Shown one piece after another: positions 1-9,348 of a DNA stretch of 64,000 nucleotides. The stretch is taken from NCBI RefSeq assembly GCF_022374875.2, contig NZ_CP092427.2, positions 1,674,001 through 1,738,000 on the forward strand, given 5' to 3'. The notes under the pieces were generated by a model. It searched no databases and was not told the DNA's origin. It saw only the letters and a list, made by a program, of their open reading frames with translations. The translations under genes and the position numbers were made by a program. The stretch is from Mycolicibacterium rufum. Lineage in GTDB: Bacteria; Actinomycetota; Actinomycetes; Mycobacteriales; Mycobacteriaceae. Position 1 is the first letter of the stretch; the number at the start of each line of letters is the position of its first letter.

Positions 1-902
1 GGGCGGCGGTGCGGCCCAACACCAAGGCGTTCTTCGCCGAGACGATCTCCAACCCCCAGATCGACGTGCTCGACATCCCGTCGGTGTCGGCGGTGGCCCA
101 CGACAGCGGCGTTCCGCTGATCGTCGACAACACGATCGCGACGCCGTACCTGATCCAGCCGATCGCGCACGGCGCCGACATCGTCGTGCACTCGGCCACC
201 AAGTACCTCGGCGGGCACGGCACCACGATCGCCGGCGTCCTCGTCGACAGTGGCCGGTTCGACTGGACCAACGGCCGCTTCCCCGGCTTCACCGAGCCGG
301 ATCCCAGCTACCACGGCGTGGTGTTCGCCGAACTCGGCCCGCCCGCCTACGCGCTCAAGGCACGGGTGCAGCTGCTGCGTGACCTCGGGTCCGCGGCGTC
401 CCCGTTCAACGCGTTCCTCATCGCCCAGGGCCTGGAAACGCTGAGCCTGCGCGTCGAGCGGCACGTGGCCAACGCGCAGCGGGTGGCCGAATATCTCGCC
501 GGCCACGAGGACGTCGTCTCGGTGAACTATGCGGGCCTGCCCACCTCACCGTGGTATGAGCTGGGAAAGAAGTTGGCGCCCAAGGGAACCGGAGCGGTGC
601 TGGCGTTCGAACTGGCCGGTGGCATCGCCGCCGGCAAGGCGTTCGTCGACGCACTGACCCTGCACAGCCACGTCGCGAACATCGGTGACGTGCGCTCGCT
701 GGTGATCCACCCGGCGTCCACCACCCATCAGCAGCTGTCGCCCGAGGAGCAACTCGCCACCGGTGTCACGCCCGGCCTGGTGCGGCTGGCCGTCGGCATC
801 GAGGGAATCGACGACATCCTCGCCGATCTCGAGCAGGGCTTCGCGGCCGCCAAGCGCGTCGCCGCCACCGCCGATCCGCAGGTCCTCGAGGTCCAGACGT
901 GA
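1..902 (+). CDS. metY: O-acetylhomoserine sulfhydrylase (MetY/MetC type), 3' part
   Basis: Uses PLP to join O-acetylhomoserine with sulfide to give homocysteine in the cytoplasm. The gene enters from the left edge, so its N-terminus is missing; about 299 residues are visible, roughly the C-terminal two thirds of a usual 430-450 aa enzyme. The frame shows the Cys/Met-metabolism PLP-lysine motif [10 protein letters not shown] and the C-terminal [12 protein letters not shown] signature. The stop overlaps the next start (GTGA, 4 bp), so it is translationally coupled to metX, which makes the substrate O-acetylhomoserine. This matches the Rv3340-Rv3341 pair of M. tuberculosis. Confidence 0.93.
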   Translation, partial: AAVRPNTKAFFAETISNPQIDVLDIPSVSAVAHDSGVPLIVDNTIATPYLIQPIAHGADIVVHSATKYLGGHGTTIAGVLVDSGRFDWTNGRFPGFTEPDPSYHGVVFAELGPPAYALKARVQLLRDLGSAASPFNAFLIAQGLETLSLRVERHVANAQRVAEYLAGHEDVVSVNYAGLPTSPWYELGKKLAPKGTGAVLAFELAGGIAAGKAFVDALTLHSHVANIGDVRSLVIHPASTTHQQLSPEEQLATGVTPGLVRLAVGIEGIDDILADLEQGFAAAKRVAATADPQVLEVQT

Positions 903-2026
903 CCATCGTGGACGTGCGCAACGAGCGCGTGGCGTTGCCACCCGAAGGGGAGATCGGCATCGTCGACATCGGGCCGCTGACGCTGGAGAACGGCGCGGTC
1001 CTCGACGACGTCTCGATCGCGGTGCAGCGGTGGGGTGAGCTGTCGCCCGACCGGGACAATGTCGTGGTCGTGCTGCACGCGCTGACCGGCGATTCGCACA
1101 TCACCGGTCCCGCCGGACCCGACCATCCGACACCCGGATGGTGGGACGGGGTGGCCGGCCCCGGCGCCCCCATCGACACCGACCGCTGGTGCGCGATCTC
1201 GACCAACGTGCTGGGCGGGTGCCGCGGATCGACCGGCCCGAGCAGCATCGCTCCTGACGGAAATGCCTGGGGATCAAGGTTTCCCGTGACCACGGTGCGC
1301 GACCAGGTGGCGGCCGACGTCGCGGCGCTCGAGCGGTTCGGCATCACCGAGGTGGCCGCCGTCATCGGCGGCTCGATGGGCGGGGCGCGGGCGCTGGAGT
1401 GGATCGTGACCCACCCCGACAGTGTGCGGGCGGCGCTGGTGCTGGCGGTGGGCGCGCGCGCCACGGCCGATCAGATCGGCACGCAGAGCACCCAGGTCGC
1501 CGCGATCACCTCCGATCCGAACTGGTGCGGCGGCGACTACCATCGCACCGGCCGCAGCCCCGACGCCGGCATGGAGATCGCGCGCCGCTTCGCGCACCTG
1601 ACGTATCGCGGGGAGGCCGAACTCGACGAACGGTTCGGCAACGCGCCGCAGGCGGGTGAGGACCCGACCACCGGCGGCCGCTACTCGGTGCAGAGCTACC
1701 TGGAGTATCAGGGTCGGAAGCTGGTGGCGCGCTTCGACGCCGGCACCTACGTCGCCCTGACCGACGCGCTGTCCAGTCACGACGTCGGGCGCGGCCGCGG
1801 CGGCATCGAGGCGGCGCTGCGGGGATGCCCGGTGCCGACGGTCGTCGGCGGTATCACCTCCGACCGGCTGTATCCGCTTCGGCTGCAACAGGAACTGGCC
1901 GATCTGCTGCCCGGTTGCGACGGTCTCGACGTCGTCGACTCGATCTACGGGCACGACGGCTTCCTGGTCGAGACCGACGCGGTGGGCAAGCTGATCCGGC
2001 GCACGCTGGAGTTGGCCGCGCGGTGA
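899..2026 (+). CDS. metX: Homoserine O-acetyltransferase MetX
   Basis: Transfers an acetyl group from acetyl-CoA to homoserine, the first committed step of methionine synthesis. It is a 375 aa alpha/beta-hydrolase-fold enzyme, the usual length. The nucleophile elbow [10 protein letters not shown] is visible near residue 160, and the C-terminal YGHDGFL segment supplies the catalytic His. The GTG start overlaps the metY stop by 4 bp, and its own stop overlaps the next start in the same way, so the three genes look like one transcript. M. tuberculosis Rv3341 (named metA or metX) is the counterpart. Confidence 0.95.
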   Translation: MTIVDVRNERVALPPEGEIGIVDIGPLTLENGAVLDDVSIAVQRWGELSPDRDNVVVVLHALTGDSHITGPAGPDHPTPGWWDGVAGPGAPIDTDRWCAISTNVLGGCRGSTGPSSIAPDGNAWGSRFPVTTVRDQVAADVAALERFGITEVAAVIGGSMGGARALEWIVTHPDSVRAALVLAVGARATADQIGTQSTQVAAITSDPNWCGGDYHRTGRSPDAGMEIARRFAHLTYRGEAELDERFGNAPQAGEDPTTGGRYSVQSYLEYQGRKLVARFDAGTYVALTDALSSHDVGRGRGGIEAALRGCPVPTVVGGITSDRLYPLRLQQELADLLPGCDGLDVVDSIYGHDGFLVETDAVGKLIRRTLELAAR

Positions 2027-2754
2027 GCGGTTCGACCGAACAGCGGTCGCTGTCGTTCGGCGCGGAGGCCGCCGCCTACGAACGTGGTCGCCCGTCGTAT
2101 CCGCCGGAGGCGATCGACTGGCTGCTTCCCCCGGGCGCGCGCACGGTCCTCGACCTGGGCGCCGGCACGGGCAAGCTGACCACCCGGCTGGTCGAGCGCG
2201 GCCTCGATGTCGTTGCCGTGGACCCGATTCCGGAGATGCTCGAACTGCTCAGCAGTTCGCTGCCCGATACGCCGGCGCTGCTCGGCACGGCCGAGGAGAT
2301 CCCGCTGGCCGATGACAGCGTGGACGCGGTGCTGGTCGCGCAGGCGTGGCACTGGTTCGACCCCGAGCGCGCGCTCGAGGAGGTGGCGCGGGTGCTGCGG
2401 CCGGGCGGACGGCTGGGCCTGGTGTGGAACAACCGCGACGAACGGCTGGGATGGGTCAAGGATCTCGGCCGGATCATCGGCCATGAGGTCGACCCGTTCA
2501 GCCAGACCGTCGACCTGCCTGCACCGTTCACCGATCTCGCACGGCACCAGGTCGAGTGGACCAGTTACCTGACGCCGCAGGCGCTCATCGACCTGGTCGC
2601 CTCGCGCAGCTACTGCATCACCTCTCCGGAGCAGGTGCGCACCCGCACCCTGGACCGGGTGCGCGAACTGCTCGCCACGCACCCGGCGCTCGCGAACAGC
2701 ACGGGCCTGGCTCTGCCCTACGTCACGGTGTGCGTGCGGGCGACGCTGTCCTAG
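2023..2754 (+). CDS. Class I SAM-dependent methyltransferase
   Basis: 243 aa from a GTG that overlaps the metX stop (GTGA). Motif I is [12 protein letters not shown], near residue 44, followed by an acidic residue after strand 2 and the post-I/II segment [13 protein letters not shown], typical of a Methyltransf_11/25 Rossmann methyltransferase. The substrate is not readable from the sequence. The same gene lies after metX in M. tuberculosis (Rv3342), so the linkage is conserved. The longer open frame upstream lies inside metX and was not used. Confidence 0.85.
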   Translation: MSGSTEQRSLSFGAEAAAYERGRPSYPPEAIDWLLPPGARTVLDLGAGTGKLTTRLVERGLDVVAVDPIPEMLELLSSSLPDTPALLGTAEEIPLADDSVDAVLVAQAWHWFDPERALEEVARVLRPGGRLGLVWNNRDERLGWVKDLGRIIGHEVDPFSQTVDLPAPFTDLARHQVEWTSYLTPQALIDLVASRSYCITSPEQVRTRTLDRVRELLATHPALANSTGLALPYVTVCVRATLS

Positions 2755-2772
2755 CGCCGGGCGCGGCTGCGG

Positions 2773-3975
2773 TCAGGCCGCCCGTGTCCGCTCCCGAATC
2801 GCGGTGCGCAGCCCACGCTTCGGCGTCCCCGGGGTGGGCTGGACGCGACCGAACCGCCGCTCCGACGCCGTCTCGGGGGCGTCGTCGCTGGGGGCCTTCA
2901 AATACTTGTCCGGCAGCGCGAGCTTGAGGATGGTCCAGAACGACTGCCAGTACTGCCGCAGCAACGGCCCGGTGGTGTAGGGCAGATCGTACTTCTCGCA
3001 GATCTCCCGGATGCGCACGCTCATCTCGGCGTACCGGTTGCTCGGCAGGTCCGGGAACAGGTGGTGCTCGATCTGGTAGCACAGGTTGCCGCTCATGAAC
3101 GCCATGATCGGGCCGGCGTGGAAGTTGGCCGAGCCCAACATCTGTCGCAGATACCACTCACCGCGGGTCTCGTTCTCGAACTCCTCGACGGTGAACTTCT
3201 CGGCGCCGTCCGGGAAGTGCCCGCAGAAGATGACCATGTACGACCAGTAGTTGCGGATGAAGTTGGCCACGGCGTTGCACTTGAGCGTGTGCTTCCAGTT
3301 GGTTCCGGTCAGCGCCGGGAAGACGATGTAATCCTTGCCGACCTGCTTGCTGATCTTCTTGCCCATGACGCGCATGTCCTTGCGCGCCTCGGCCCACGTC
3401 TTCTCCTTCTTGCGGATCTTGTCGACCTCGATGTGGTGTGCGGCCACACCCCATTCGAAGAACGTGCCGAGCAGGATGTTGTAGATCGGGTTGCCGATCA
3501 TCCACCGCTCCCACGGCTCGTCGCGCGTCACCCGCATGATGCCGTAGCCGACATCGCTGTCGAGACCGACGACGTTGGTGTACTTGTGGTGCACGAAGTT
3601 GTGCGAGTACTTCCACTGCGACGACGGGCAGGTGGTGTCCCACTCCCACTCTGTGGAGTGGATCTCCGGGTCGTTCATCCAGTCCCACTGCCCGTGGATG
3701 ACGTTGTGTCCCAACTCCATGTTCTCGATGATCTTCGCCGAGGCCAACATCGCGGTACCGGCGTAGCGGGCGATCCGGCTGCTGCTGGCGAACAGCGCGA
3801 TGCGACCGCCGGCCGCGAGCGCCCGCTGCAGCTGGATGCTGCGCCGGATGTATCGCGCGTCGCGCTCCCCGCGGGACTCCTCGATGTCGGCGCGGAGCTG
3901 GTCGAGCTCGCGGGCGAGGTTCTCGACGTCCTCCTCGGTGAGGTGCGCGTAGGCCTTGATGTCGGTGATTGCCAT
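2773..3975 (-). CDS. Membrane fatty acyl-CoA desaturase, DesA3-like
   Basis: Predicted delta-9-type acyl-CoA desaturase (400 aa) acting on stearoyl/palmitoyl-CoA at the membrane. The three di-iron histidine boxes are visible: HNVIH, HNFVHHKYTN and QIEHHLFPDLP. Start chosen at ATG 3975 (MAITDIK), preceded by a GAGGAGA ribosome site; the open frame upstream runs into the reductase gene and is noise. It lies 11 bp after a ferredoxin-reductase gene on the same strand, the same partnership as M. tuberculosis Rv3230c-desA3 (Rv3229c). That enzyme pair makes oleate for phospholipids and triacylglycerol. Moved here relative to M. tuberculosis. Confidence 0.9.
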   Translation of the reverse strand: MAITDIKAYAHLTEEDVENLARELDQLRADIEESRGERDARYIRRSIQLQRALAAGGRIALFASSSRIARYAGTAMLASAKIIENMELGHNVIHGQWDWMNDPEIHSTEWEWDTTCPSSQWKYSHNFVHHKYTNVVGLDSDVGYGIMRVTRDEPWERWMIGNPIYNILLGTFFEWGVAAHHIEVDKIRKKEKTWAEARKDMRVMGKKISKQVGKDYIVFPALTGTNWKHTLKCNAVANFIRNYWSYMVIFCGHFPDGAEKFTVEEFENETRGEWYLRQMLGSANFHAGPIMAFMSGNLCYQIEHHLFPDLPSNRYAEMSVRIREICEKYDLPYTTGPLLRQYWQSFWTILKLALPDKYLKAPSDDAPETASERRFGRVQPTPGTPKRGLRTAIRERTRAA

Positions 3976-3986
3976 GGGGAGTCTCC

Positions 3987-5117
3987 TCAGATCTTGATGG
4001 TGCAGTCGCCGGAGGCGGTGGACACGCACGTCTGGATACGGTCGCCCGCACCGTGTTCCTGCCCGGAGCGGATGTCCCGGACGTGCCCCTCCTCGAGCGG
4101 GAGCACGCAGGTCTGGCAGATGCCCATCCGGCAACCGAACGGCATCTGGATCCCGGCGTCCTCGCCGGCTTGCAGGATCGTGGTGGCGCCGTCGATCTCG
4201 GCCGTCTTGTCCGAGATCCCGAAACGCACGGTGCCGCCCTCGCCGCCCTTGTCGGTGGCGGCGATGCTGAAGCGCTCCATGTGCAGCTGGTCCGCCAGAT
4301 CGTGGTCTTCCCAGACCTTCTCGGCCTCGTCCAGCATCGCCGACGGGCCGCACACCCACGCCGAACGGTCCCGCCAGTCCTCGACGACGCGGTCGAGCTC
4401 ACCGAGCTCGATCTTCCCGTCGCGCTGGGTCAGCTGCAGGTGCAGACGGTAGCCGCGTTGCTCACGCTCGAAATCGCGCAGCTCGTCGTGGAAGATCACC
4501 GACTCGGCCGACGGTGCGGAATGCACGTGCACGATGTCGGGATGCTGCCCCCGGGCGCGCAGGGACCGGAGCATCGCCATGATCGGGGTGATGCCGCTTC
4601 CCGCGGTGATGAACAGCAGCGACTCGGGCGGCGGGTCGGGCAAGGTGAACTCGCCCTGCGGAGCCGCCAACCGGATGATGGTTCCCGGCTCGACGCCGTC
4701 GACGAGGTGCGTGGACAGGAAGCCCTCGGGGGTGGCCTTGACGGTGATCGAGATCTCGCCCTCGGCCTGCTCGGGGACCGAGGTCAGCGAGTAGGACCGC
4801 CAGTGCCAGCGGCCGTCGACCCGCAGGCCGATGCCGACGTACTGCCCCGGCTGATAGTCCCGGGCGAAACCCCAGCCGGGGCGGATGATGACGGTGGCGG
4901 TGTCCTCGGTCTCCGACCGGACCTCGACGATTTCGCCGCGGAGTTCCCGTGCCGACCAGAGCGGATTGAGCAGAGACAGGTAGTCGTCGGGCAGCAGCGG
5001 CGTCGTCGCGCGGGCGGCCAGCCCGCGCACCATGTTGACCCAGCTCCCCGTCGGCGCCTCCACGTCGCGGGCCGGCGCCTTGCTCCAGCGCGTCACCGTC
5101 TTCACGAGTCCGGCCAT
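3987..5117 (-). CDS. Ferredoxin-NADP reductase/2Fe-2S oxidoreductase (electron donor to the desaturase)
   Basis: 376 aa. The order is an FAD-binding FNR domain (RSYSLTSVP flavin motif), an NAD(P)-binding domain ([15 protein letters not shown]), then a C-terminal plant-type [2Fe-2S] domain with CRMGICQTC and a fourth Cys near QTCVS. It should carry electrons from NADPH to the membrane desaturase encoded directly downstream. Same layout and partner as Rv3230c. Starts at ATG 5117; a perfect CRP-like palindrome sits 34-51 bp upstream. Confidence 0.9.
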   Translation of the reverse strand: MAGLVKTVTRWSKAPARDVEAPTGSWVNMVRGLAARATTPLLPDDYLSLLNPLWSARELRGEIVEVRSETEDTATVIIRPGWGFARDYQPGQYVGIGLRVDGRWHWRSYSLTSVPEQAEGEISITVKATPEGFLSTHLVDGVEPGTIIRLAAPQGEFTLPDPPPESLLFITAGSGITPIMAMLRSLRARGQHPDIVHVHSAPSAESVIFHDELRDFEREQRGYRLHLQLTQRDGKIELGELDRVVEDWRDRSAWVCGPSAMLDEAEKVWEDHDLADQLHMERFSIAATDKGGEGGTVRFGISDKTAEIDGATTILQAGEDAGIQMPFGCRMGICQTCVLPLEEGHVRDIRSGQEHGAGDRIQTCVSTASGDCTIKI

Positions 5118-5148
5118 CGATCTCCCCGCTCACGTCGCACGATCCTTA

Positions 5149-5168
5149 GCTGTGACTGCCATCACAGC
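5149..5168. promoter_or_regulatory. CRP-like palindrome upstream of the desaturase operon
   Basis: GCTGTGA-N6-TCACAGC is a perfect 7-6-7 inverted repeat. It contains the canonical CRP core TGTGA-N6-TCACA (5151-5166), which is also the consensus of mycobacterial CRP (Rv3676 family). It lies in the 76 bp gap between the monooxygenase stop and the start of the reductase-desaturase pair, so the natural target is the latter. Binding is inferred. Confidence 0.6.
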
Positions 5169-5193
5169 GAGGAATGACGGACGGGGAGTATCC

Positions 5194-6705
5194 CTACTTG
5201 CCGGTAACGAAACATTTGTTCACCCAACGCGCGAGGGCGGTCTCCAGCCCCCGGTGAGCGGGGCCGTCGGTCGCCCAGGCGACGTAACCGTCCGGCCGGA
5301 TCAGCATCGCCGCGGGCCCGCCGCGGATGCCCGCCCGCACCACCTCGACCGCGTCGACGGCGGGCACCGCGTCCCCCACGAGCACCGGCCGCGCACCGTG
5401 CAGCAGCTCCGCGACCCGGCGACCGTCCTCGAGTCGGAGGTCGGGCGCCAGGTACCCCGAGAGGGGGTGCGCATCGCCGACCTCGTAGCGCACATCAGCC
5501 CCCGCGAGCAGCCCGGCCATGTGCCGCGCCACCGCGGGCAGCGCCAGCAGTTCGGTGAAAAGGTCACGCAGCGCGCCGATCTCGGGTCCGGGTGAGAACA
5601 GCGCGGTCTGGGACATCGACTGCATCATCACCCGCCGCCCGACCGGGTGCCGCTCGCTGTGGTAGGTGTCGAGCAGCCCGGACGGGGCCTCGCCGCGCAC
5701 CGTCGCGGCGAGCTTCCAGCCGAGGTTCATCGCGTCCTGCAAGCCCAGGTTCAACCCGGGGCCGCCCATCGCTGAGTGCACGTGGGCGGCGTCCCCGAGC
5801 AGCAGGACATGTCCGCTTCGGTACTGCTCGGCCTGGCGCGTGTTCTGGCCCGCGATCCGCCGCAGCGCGTGCGGACCGTCGCCGCGGGGCGGGCCGAAGG
5901 GCACGTCGACCCCCAGCACGCGCCGCGCGCTACGGCGCAATTCCGGCAGCGTCAGTGGGTCGGCAGCGTCGATATCGGCGGAGACCTCGTCGACGTTGCC
6001 GAATTCGATGGTGCCGAGCATGGGGTTGGCCTGACCGAGGTCGGCGAAGATGATGCCGCCGCGTTCGAGCCGGGTGTGCCCGAACGGGAGGCGGCCGTAG
6101 CCGGGCACCTGCAACCCGCCGTCCGCGGTCCGCAATTCGTCGGGGACGGCGACGTGCGCCACCCGTGACACGGTGTGGGAGGTGTGCCCGGGGAACGGGA
6201 TGCTCGCCAGCTTGCGCACCGCGCTGCGGCCGCCGTCGGCGCCGACGAGGTGATCGACGCGCAGCGTGGTGTCGCCCTGCGGCCCGGCCACGGTCACCCG
6301 GACGCCGTCGGGCCCGTCCGCCAGGCCCTCCACCGCGTGCCCCCAGCGCACGTGCACGCCGAGCTCCGCCGACCGTTCGAGCAGGAGGCGCACCAGCGTC
6401 GGCTGGGCGATCATCATGGCGTACATCGGGTTGTCGGCGAGCCCGGCCAGCGGCACCTGCATCCCCGAAAAGATCCATCCGGCAGTCGGTTCCGGATCCG
6501 TGGCGGCGCCGCTGAAGCGACGGTAGAGCCCCCGCATGTCGAGCTGGCGCACCACCTGCCCGACCAGGCCGTTGGCCTTCGGCTCGGCACCGGGCCCCGG
6601 GAGGCGGTCGATCACCAGGGGCCGCACACCGGCCAGCGCCAGTTCGCAGGCCAGCATCAGCCCGTTGGGACCCGCCCCGGCGATCAGCACCTCGGCGTCA
6701 CGCAT
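5194..6705 (-). CDS. FAD-dependent aromatic monooxygenase (PHBH/rifampicin-monooxygenase family)
   Basis: 503 aa flavoprotein hydroxylase. N-terminal GAGPNG dinucleotide fold (residues 7-13), a central GADGGRSAVR motif and the ribose-binding GDAAHVHSAMGGPGLN motif are all present, followed by a C-terminal thioredoxin-like region. Family members hydroxylate phenols, polyketides or rifamycins with NAD(P)H and oxygen; the substrate here is unknown. Start ATG 6705 overlaps the end of the upstream tetR gene by 8 bp, so the regulator and enzyme are co-transcribed. Probably substrate-induced through the operator at 7324-7356. Confidence 0.85.
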   Translation of the reverse strand: MRDAEVLIAGAGPNGLMLACELALAGVRPLVIDRLPGPGAEPKANGLVGQVVRQLDMRGLYRRFSGAATDPEPTAGWIFSGMQVPLAGLADNPMYAMMIAQPTLVRLLLERSAELGVHVRWGHAVEGLADGPDGVRVTVAGPQGDTTLRVDHLVGADGGRSAVRKLASIPFPGHTSHTVSRVAHVAVPDELRTADGGLQVPGYGRLPFGHTRLERGGIIFADLGQANPMLGTIEFGNVDEVSADIDAADPLTLPELRRSARRVLGVDVPFGPPRGDGPHALRRIAGQNTRQAEQYRSGHVLLLGDAAHVHSAMGGPGLNLGLQDAMNLGWKLAATVRGEAPSGLLDTYHSERHPVGRRVMMQSMSQTALFSPGPEIGALRDLFTELLALPAVARHMAGLLAGADVRYEVGDAHPLSGYLAPDLRLEDGRRVAELLHGARPVLVGDAVPAVDAVEVVRAGIRGGPAAMLIRPDGYVAWATDGPAHRGLETALARWVNKCFVTGK

Positions 6706-7303
6706 CGACGCGCTCCTCGGGCAGACCCGCGCGGACGGCGTCGAATCCGCGCCGGAGCAGGTCGACGAACGGCACCGGCGGGTCGGCCGCGACGTAGGCG
6801 TCCATCGCCGCTTCACTGACGGCGCGGATGACCCCGGCGACGAGCCGGGGATACAGGTCGCGGGACGGATCGGCACCCACCCGGTCGGCGATCGCGGCGA
6901 CCCAGTCGTCGACGAGGTGCGCGGACATCGCCTGCCGGGACTCAGGCGCCGCCACCACGTCCATGATCGTGGCGCGCTGCGCCGCCGTCGGCACCACGCC
7001 GCCGGCGCCCTCGGCCTCCAGCGGCGCCACGACGGCGGCCTCGATCGCCGACCACAGCGGCTCATCGTCGGGACGTTCGCGAAACACGTTCAGCGCCAAC
7101 CGCATCCGCTCGGTCTGCCGGTAGGCGACGGCCTCGAACTTGTTGGTGAAGTAGTTGTTGAACGTCCGCAGGGAGACCCCGGCGCGGGCGGCGATGTCCT
7201 CGCGCGTGACCGCGTGCAGGCCGCGTTCGAAGGCGAGTTCGAGCGCGGCGTCGCTGAGCGCCCGGCGCGTGTCGAGCTTCTTGCGCTCGCGCAATCCCGT
7301 CAT
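6698..7303 (-). CDS. TetR-family repressor of the monooxygenase
   Basis: 201 aa with an N-terminal helix-turn-helix (about residues 25-65, AARAGVSLRTFNNYFTNK) and a variable ligand-binding C-terminal domain. Start set at ATG 7303 (MTGLRERKK), because the longer frame begins with a TTG inside the operator. Co-transcribed with the FAD monooxygenase and divergent from the ZIP transporter gene. A tandem palindrome directly upstream is its likely binding site, giving autoregulation and control of the enzyme. Confidence 0.85.
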   Translation of the reverse strand: MTGLRERKKLDTRRALSDAALELAFERGLHAVTREDIAARAGVSLRTFNNYFTNKFEAVAYRQTERMRLALNVFRERPDDEPLWSAIEAAVVAPLEAEGAGGVVPTAAQRATIMDVVAAPESRQAMSAHLVDDWVAAIADRVGADPSRDLYPRLVAGVIRAVSEAAMDAYVAADPPVPFVDLLRRGFDAVRAGLPEERVDA

Positions 7304-7323
7304 GCCGGCCACGGTATGTGAAT

Positions 7324-7356
7324 CTTGCCCACTAGGCAAGATTGCCCACTAGGCAA
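7324..7356. promoter_or_regulatory. Tandem TetR operator (two palindromes)
   Basis: Two copies of TTGCC-CACTA-GGCAA, with identical arms and centre, lie 17 bp apart centre to centre (arms 7325-7329/7335-7339 and 7342-7346/7352-7356). The first copy extends to CTTGCC/GGCAAG. They sit in the divergent gap between the tetR start and the ZIP transporter start, so both promoters could be covered. Assignment to the adjacent TetR is inference. Confidence 0.75.
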
Positions 7357-7404
7357 ACCGTGCCCCGGTGCATAGTCCGAGCGCCGGCGGGCACCCTGAC
7401 GCCC

Positions 7405-8181
7405 GTGACCGCACTCGCGCAGGGCGCCGTTCCCGGGTGGCTGCAGGCCGGCGGGTGGGGCCTGTTCGCCGGGGCGGCACTGGTGGTGGGAGCCGCCATC
7501 GCGTGGACGGTGCGGGTGCCGCCGCGCGTGGTGGCGAGCGTCATGGCGTTCGGCGCCGGTGTGCTGATCTCGGCGCTGGCCTTCGATCTCATGGACGAGG
7601 CCGAGCGCACCGGCGGATTACTGCCCACCGCTTGCGGTTTCGTCGGCGGCGCGCTGGCCTATGTCCTCGCCAACTCGGTGCTCGCGCGTCACGGCGCCCG
7701 GCACCGCAAGCGCTCCCACGACCGCCAGCCCACCGAGGAACACAGCGCAGGCAGCGGCGCCGCGATCGCGATCGGGGCGCTGCTCGACGGGATCCCCGAA
7801 TCGGTGGTGCTCGGCATCTCCCTGATCGGCGGGCAGGGGGTGGGCCTGCCCGTTCTCGCGGCGGTGTTCATCTCGAACCTGCCCGAGGGGCTGTCCAGCG
7901 CCGCCGGCATGAAACAGGCCGGCCGCAGCGCGCGCTACGTGTTCGGTGTCTGGATCGGCATCGCCGTCATCAGCGGGATCTCGGCGCTGCTCGGATATCT
8001 CCTGCTGTCCGACGCCGCGCCCTCGGTGATCGCGGTGATCACCGCGATCGCGGCGGGAGCCATCCTCGCGATGATCGCGGACACGATGATGCCCGAGGCG
8101 TTCGAGGAGACGCACATCTTCACCGGACTCATCACCACGGTCGGGTTCCTGATCGCCTTCGCGATCGAGCGGGCGTCCTGA
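7405..8181 (+). CDS. ZIP-family divalent metal transporter
   Basis: 258 aa inner-membrane protein with about seven to eight hydrophobic helices. ZIP signature segments are seen: ALLDGIPESVVLG and ISNLPEGLSSAAG, with the metal-site Asp/Asn/Pro/Glu arrangement of ZupT-like proteins. The short His/Arg-rich cytosolic loop (RHGARHRKRSHDR) between helices is usual for ZIP. Start GTG 7405 chosen; the upstream TTG at 7342 lies within the operator. Probably moves zinc or another divalent ion inward. Confidence 0.8.
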   Translation: MTALAQGAVPGWLQAGGWGLFAGAALVVGAAIAWTVRVPPRVVASVMAFGAGVLISALAFDLMDEAERTGGLLPTACGFVGGALAYVLANSVLARHGARHRKRSHDRQPTEEHSAGSGAAIAIGALLDGIPESVVLGISLIGGQGVGLPVLAAVFISNLPEGLSSAAGMKQAGRSARYVFGVWIGIAVISGISALLGYLLLSDAAPSVIAVITAIAAGAILAMIADTMMPEAFEETHIFTGLITTVGFLIAFAIERAS

Positions 8182-8182
8182 A

Positions 8183-8467
8183 TCAGCTGGTGCCCAGCGG
8201 GTCGATCGTCCATGCGATGTAGAGCATCGCGGCGCTCACCGACGCGGTGGTCGCGACGTCGACGACCCTGCTGCGCACCGCGAGCAGCCCCACCCGGTCT
8301 TCGGGCAACGCCAGCCGCAGCGCCGAGGCGAGCCCCACCCCGATGGCCATCACCAGCGCACCGCGGCGCCAGTATCCGGCAGCCACGAGGAGGAAGGCCG
8401 CCACCAGACACAGACCGACCGCCAGGATCGGCCACTGCCCGGTGAACACCCTGCGTGCGAACCTCAC
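8183..8467 (-). CDS. DUF3017 small membrane protein
   Basis: 94 aa with three predicted membrane helices ([53 protein letters not shown]). The GTG start overlaps the folD stop by 4 bp (GTGA). The M. tuberculosis counterpart is Rv3355c, which lies in the same place after folD (Rv3356c). Function unknown. Its stop is 1 bp from the convergent ZIP transporter stop. Confidence 0.85.
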   Translation of the reverse strand: MRFARRVFTGQWPILAVGLCLVAAFLLVAAGYWRRGALVMAIGVGLASALRLALPEDRVGLLAVRSRVVDVATTASVSAAMLYIAWTIDPLGTS

Positions 8468-9321
8468 GACGCGGCGGCGGCCTCGGCGCGCTCGACGACG
8501 TTGGTGAGCAGGAACGCCCGCGTCAGCGGGCCCACCCCGCCGGGGTTGGGTGAGACGTGACCGGCGACCTCCCACACGTCGGGGTGGACGTCGCCGACCA
8601 GCTTGCCCGCGTCGTCGCGGCTGACCCCGACATCGACGACCGCGGCGCCGGGCCGCACCATCTCCGCGGTGACCATGTGCGGGACGCCGGCGGCCGCGAT
8701 GATGATGTCGGCCTCGCGGGTGATCTGCGGCAGGTGCCGGGTCGCGGTGTGGCACAGCGTGACCGTGGCGTTCTCCGATCGCCGGGTGAGCAGCAGACCG
8801 AGCGGGCGGCCGACGGTGACGCCGCGGCCGATCACGACGACGTGCGCTCCGGCGATCTCCACTTCGTAGCGCCGCAGCAGATGCACGATGCCGCGCGGGG
8901 TGCAGGGCAGCGGCGCCGGCTCGTTGAGCACCAGTCGGCCCAGGTTCATCGGGTGTAGCCCGTCGGCATCCTTGCCGGGGTCGACGCGTTCCAGTGCCGC
9001 GTTCTCGTTGAGATGCTTGGGCAGCGGCAGCTGCACGATGTAGCCGGTGCAGTCCGGATTGGCGTTGAGTTCGTCGAGGGTGTCGAGCAGCTCGGCCTGG
9101 CTGATGTCGGCGGGCAGATCGCGGCGGATCGAGTTGATGCCGACCTTGGCGCAGTCGGCGTGCTTGCCCCGCACGTAGGCCTGCGATCCCGGGTCGTCGC
9201 CGACGAGCACCGTGCCGAGCCCCGGCGTGCGCCCGGCCTCGGTCAACGCGGCGACGCGCGTGGTGAGGTCGACGAAGATCTCGTCGCGCGTGGCCTTACC
9301 GTCCAAAGTGATCGCACCCAC
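8464..9321 (-). CDS. folD: Bifunctional methylenetetrahydrofolate dehydrogenase/cyclohydrolase FolD
   Basis: 285 aa cytoplasmic enzyme that interconverts 5,10-methylene-THF, methenyl-THF and 10-formyl-THF with NADP. Family motifs: [42 protein letters not shown] and [17 protein letters not shown] 9321 (VGAITLDGK) was chosen because it matches the mycobacterial N-terminus; an ATG three codons upstream (9330) is also possible. Divergent from the OYE gene with a gap of only about 20-30 bp. Confidence 0.95.
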   Translation of the reverse strand: MGAITLDGKATRDEIFVDLTTRVAALTEAGRTPGLGTVLVGDDPGSQAYVRGKHADCAKVGINSIRRDLPADISQAELLDTLDELNANPDCTGYIVQLPLPKHLNENAALERVDPGKDADGLHPMNLGRLVLNEPAPLPCTPRGIVHLLRRYEVEIAGAHVVVIGRGVTVGRPLGLLLTRRSENATVTLCHTATRHLPQITREADIIIAAAGVPHMVTAEMVRPGAAVVDVGVSRDDAGKLVGDVHPDVWEVAGHVSPNPGGVGPLTRAFLLTNVVERAEAAAAS

Positions 9322-9348
9322 GGCGAACATTGTGACAGGCTCACCGAC

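Noticed and set aside
3061..4452. 463-codon plus-strand frame
   Set aside because: Antisense to the desaturase and reductase genes; Val/Asp/Arg-rich composition typical of high-GC shadows.
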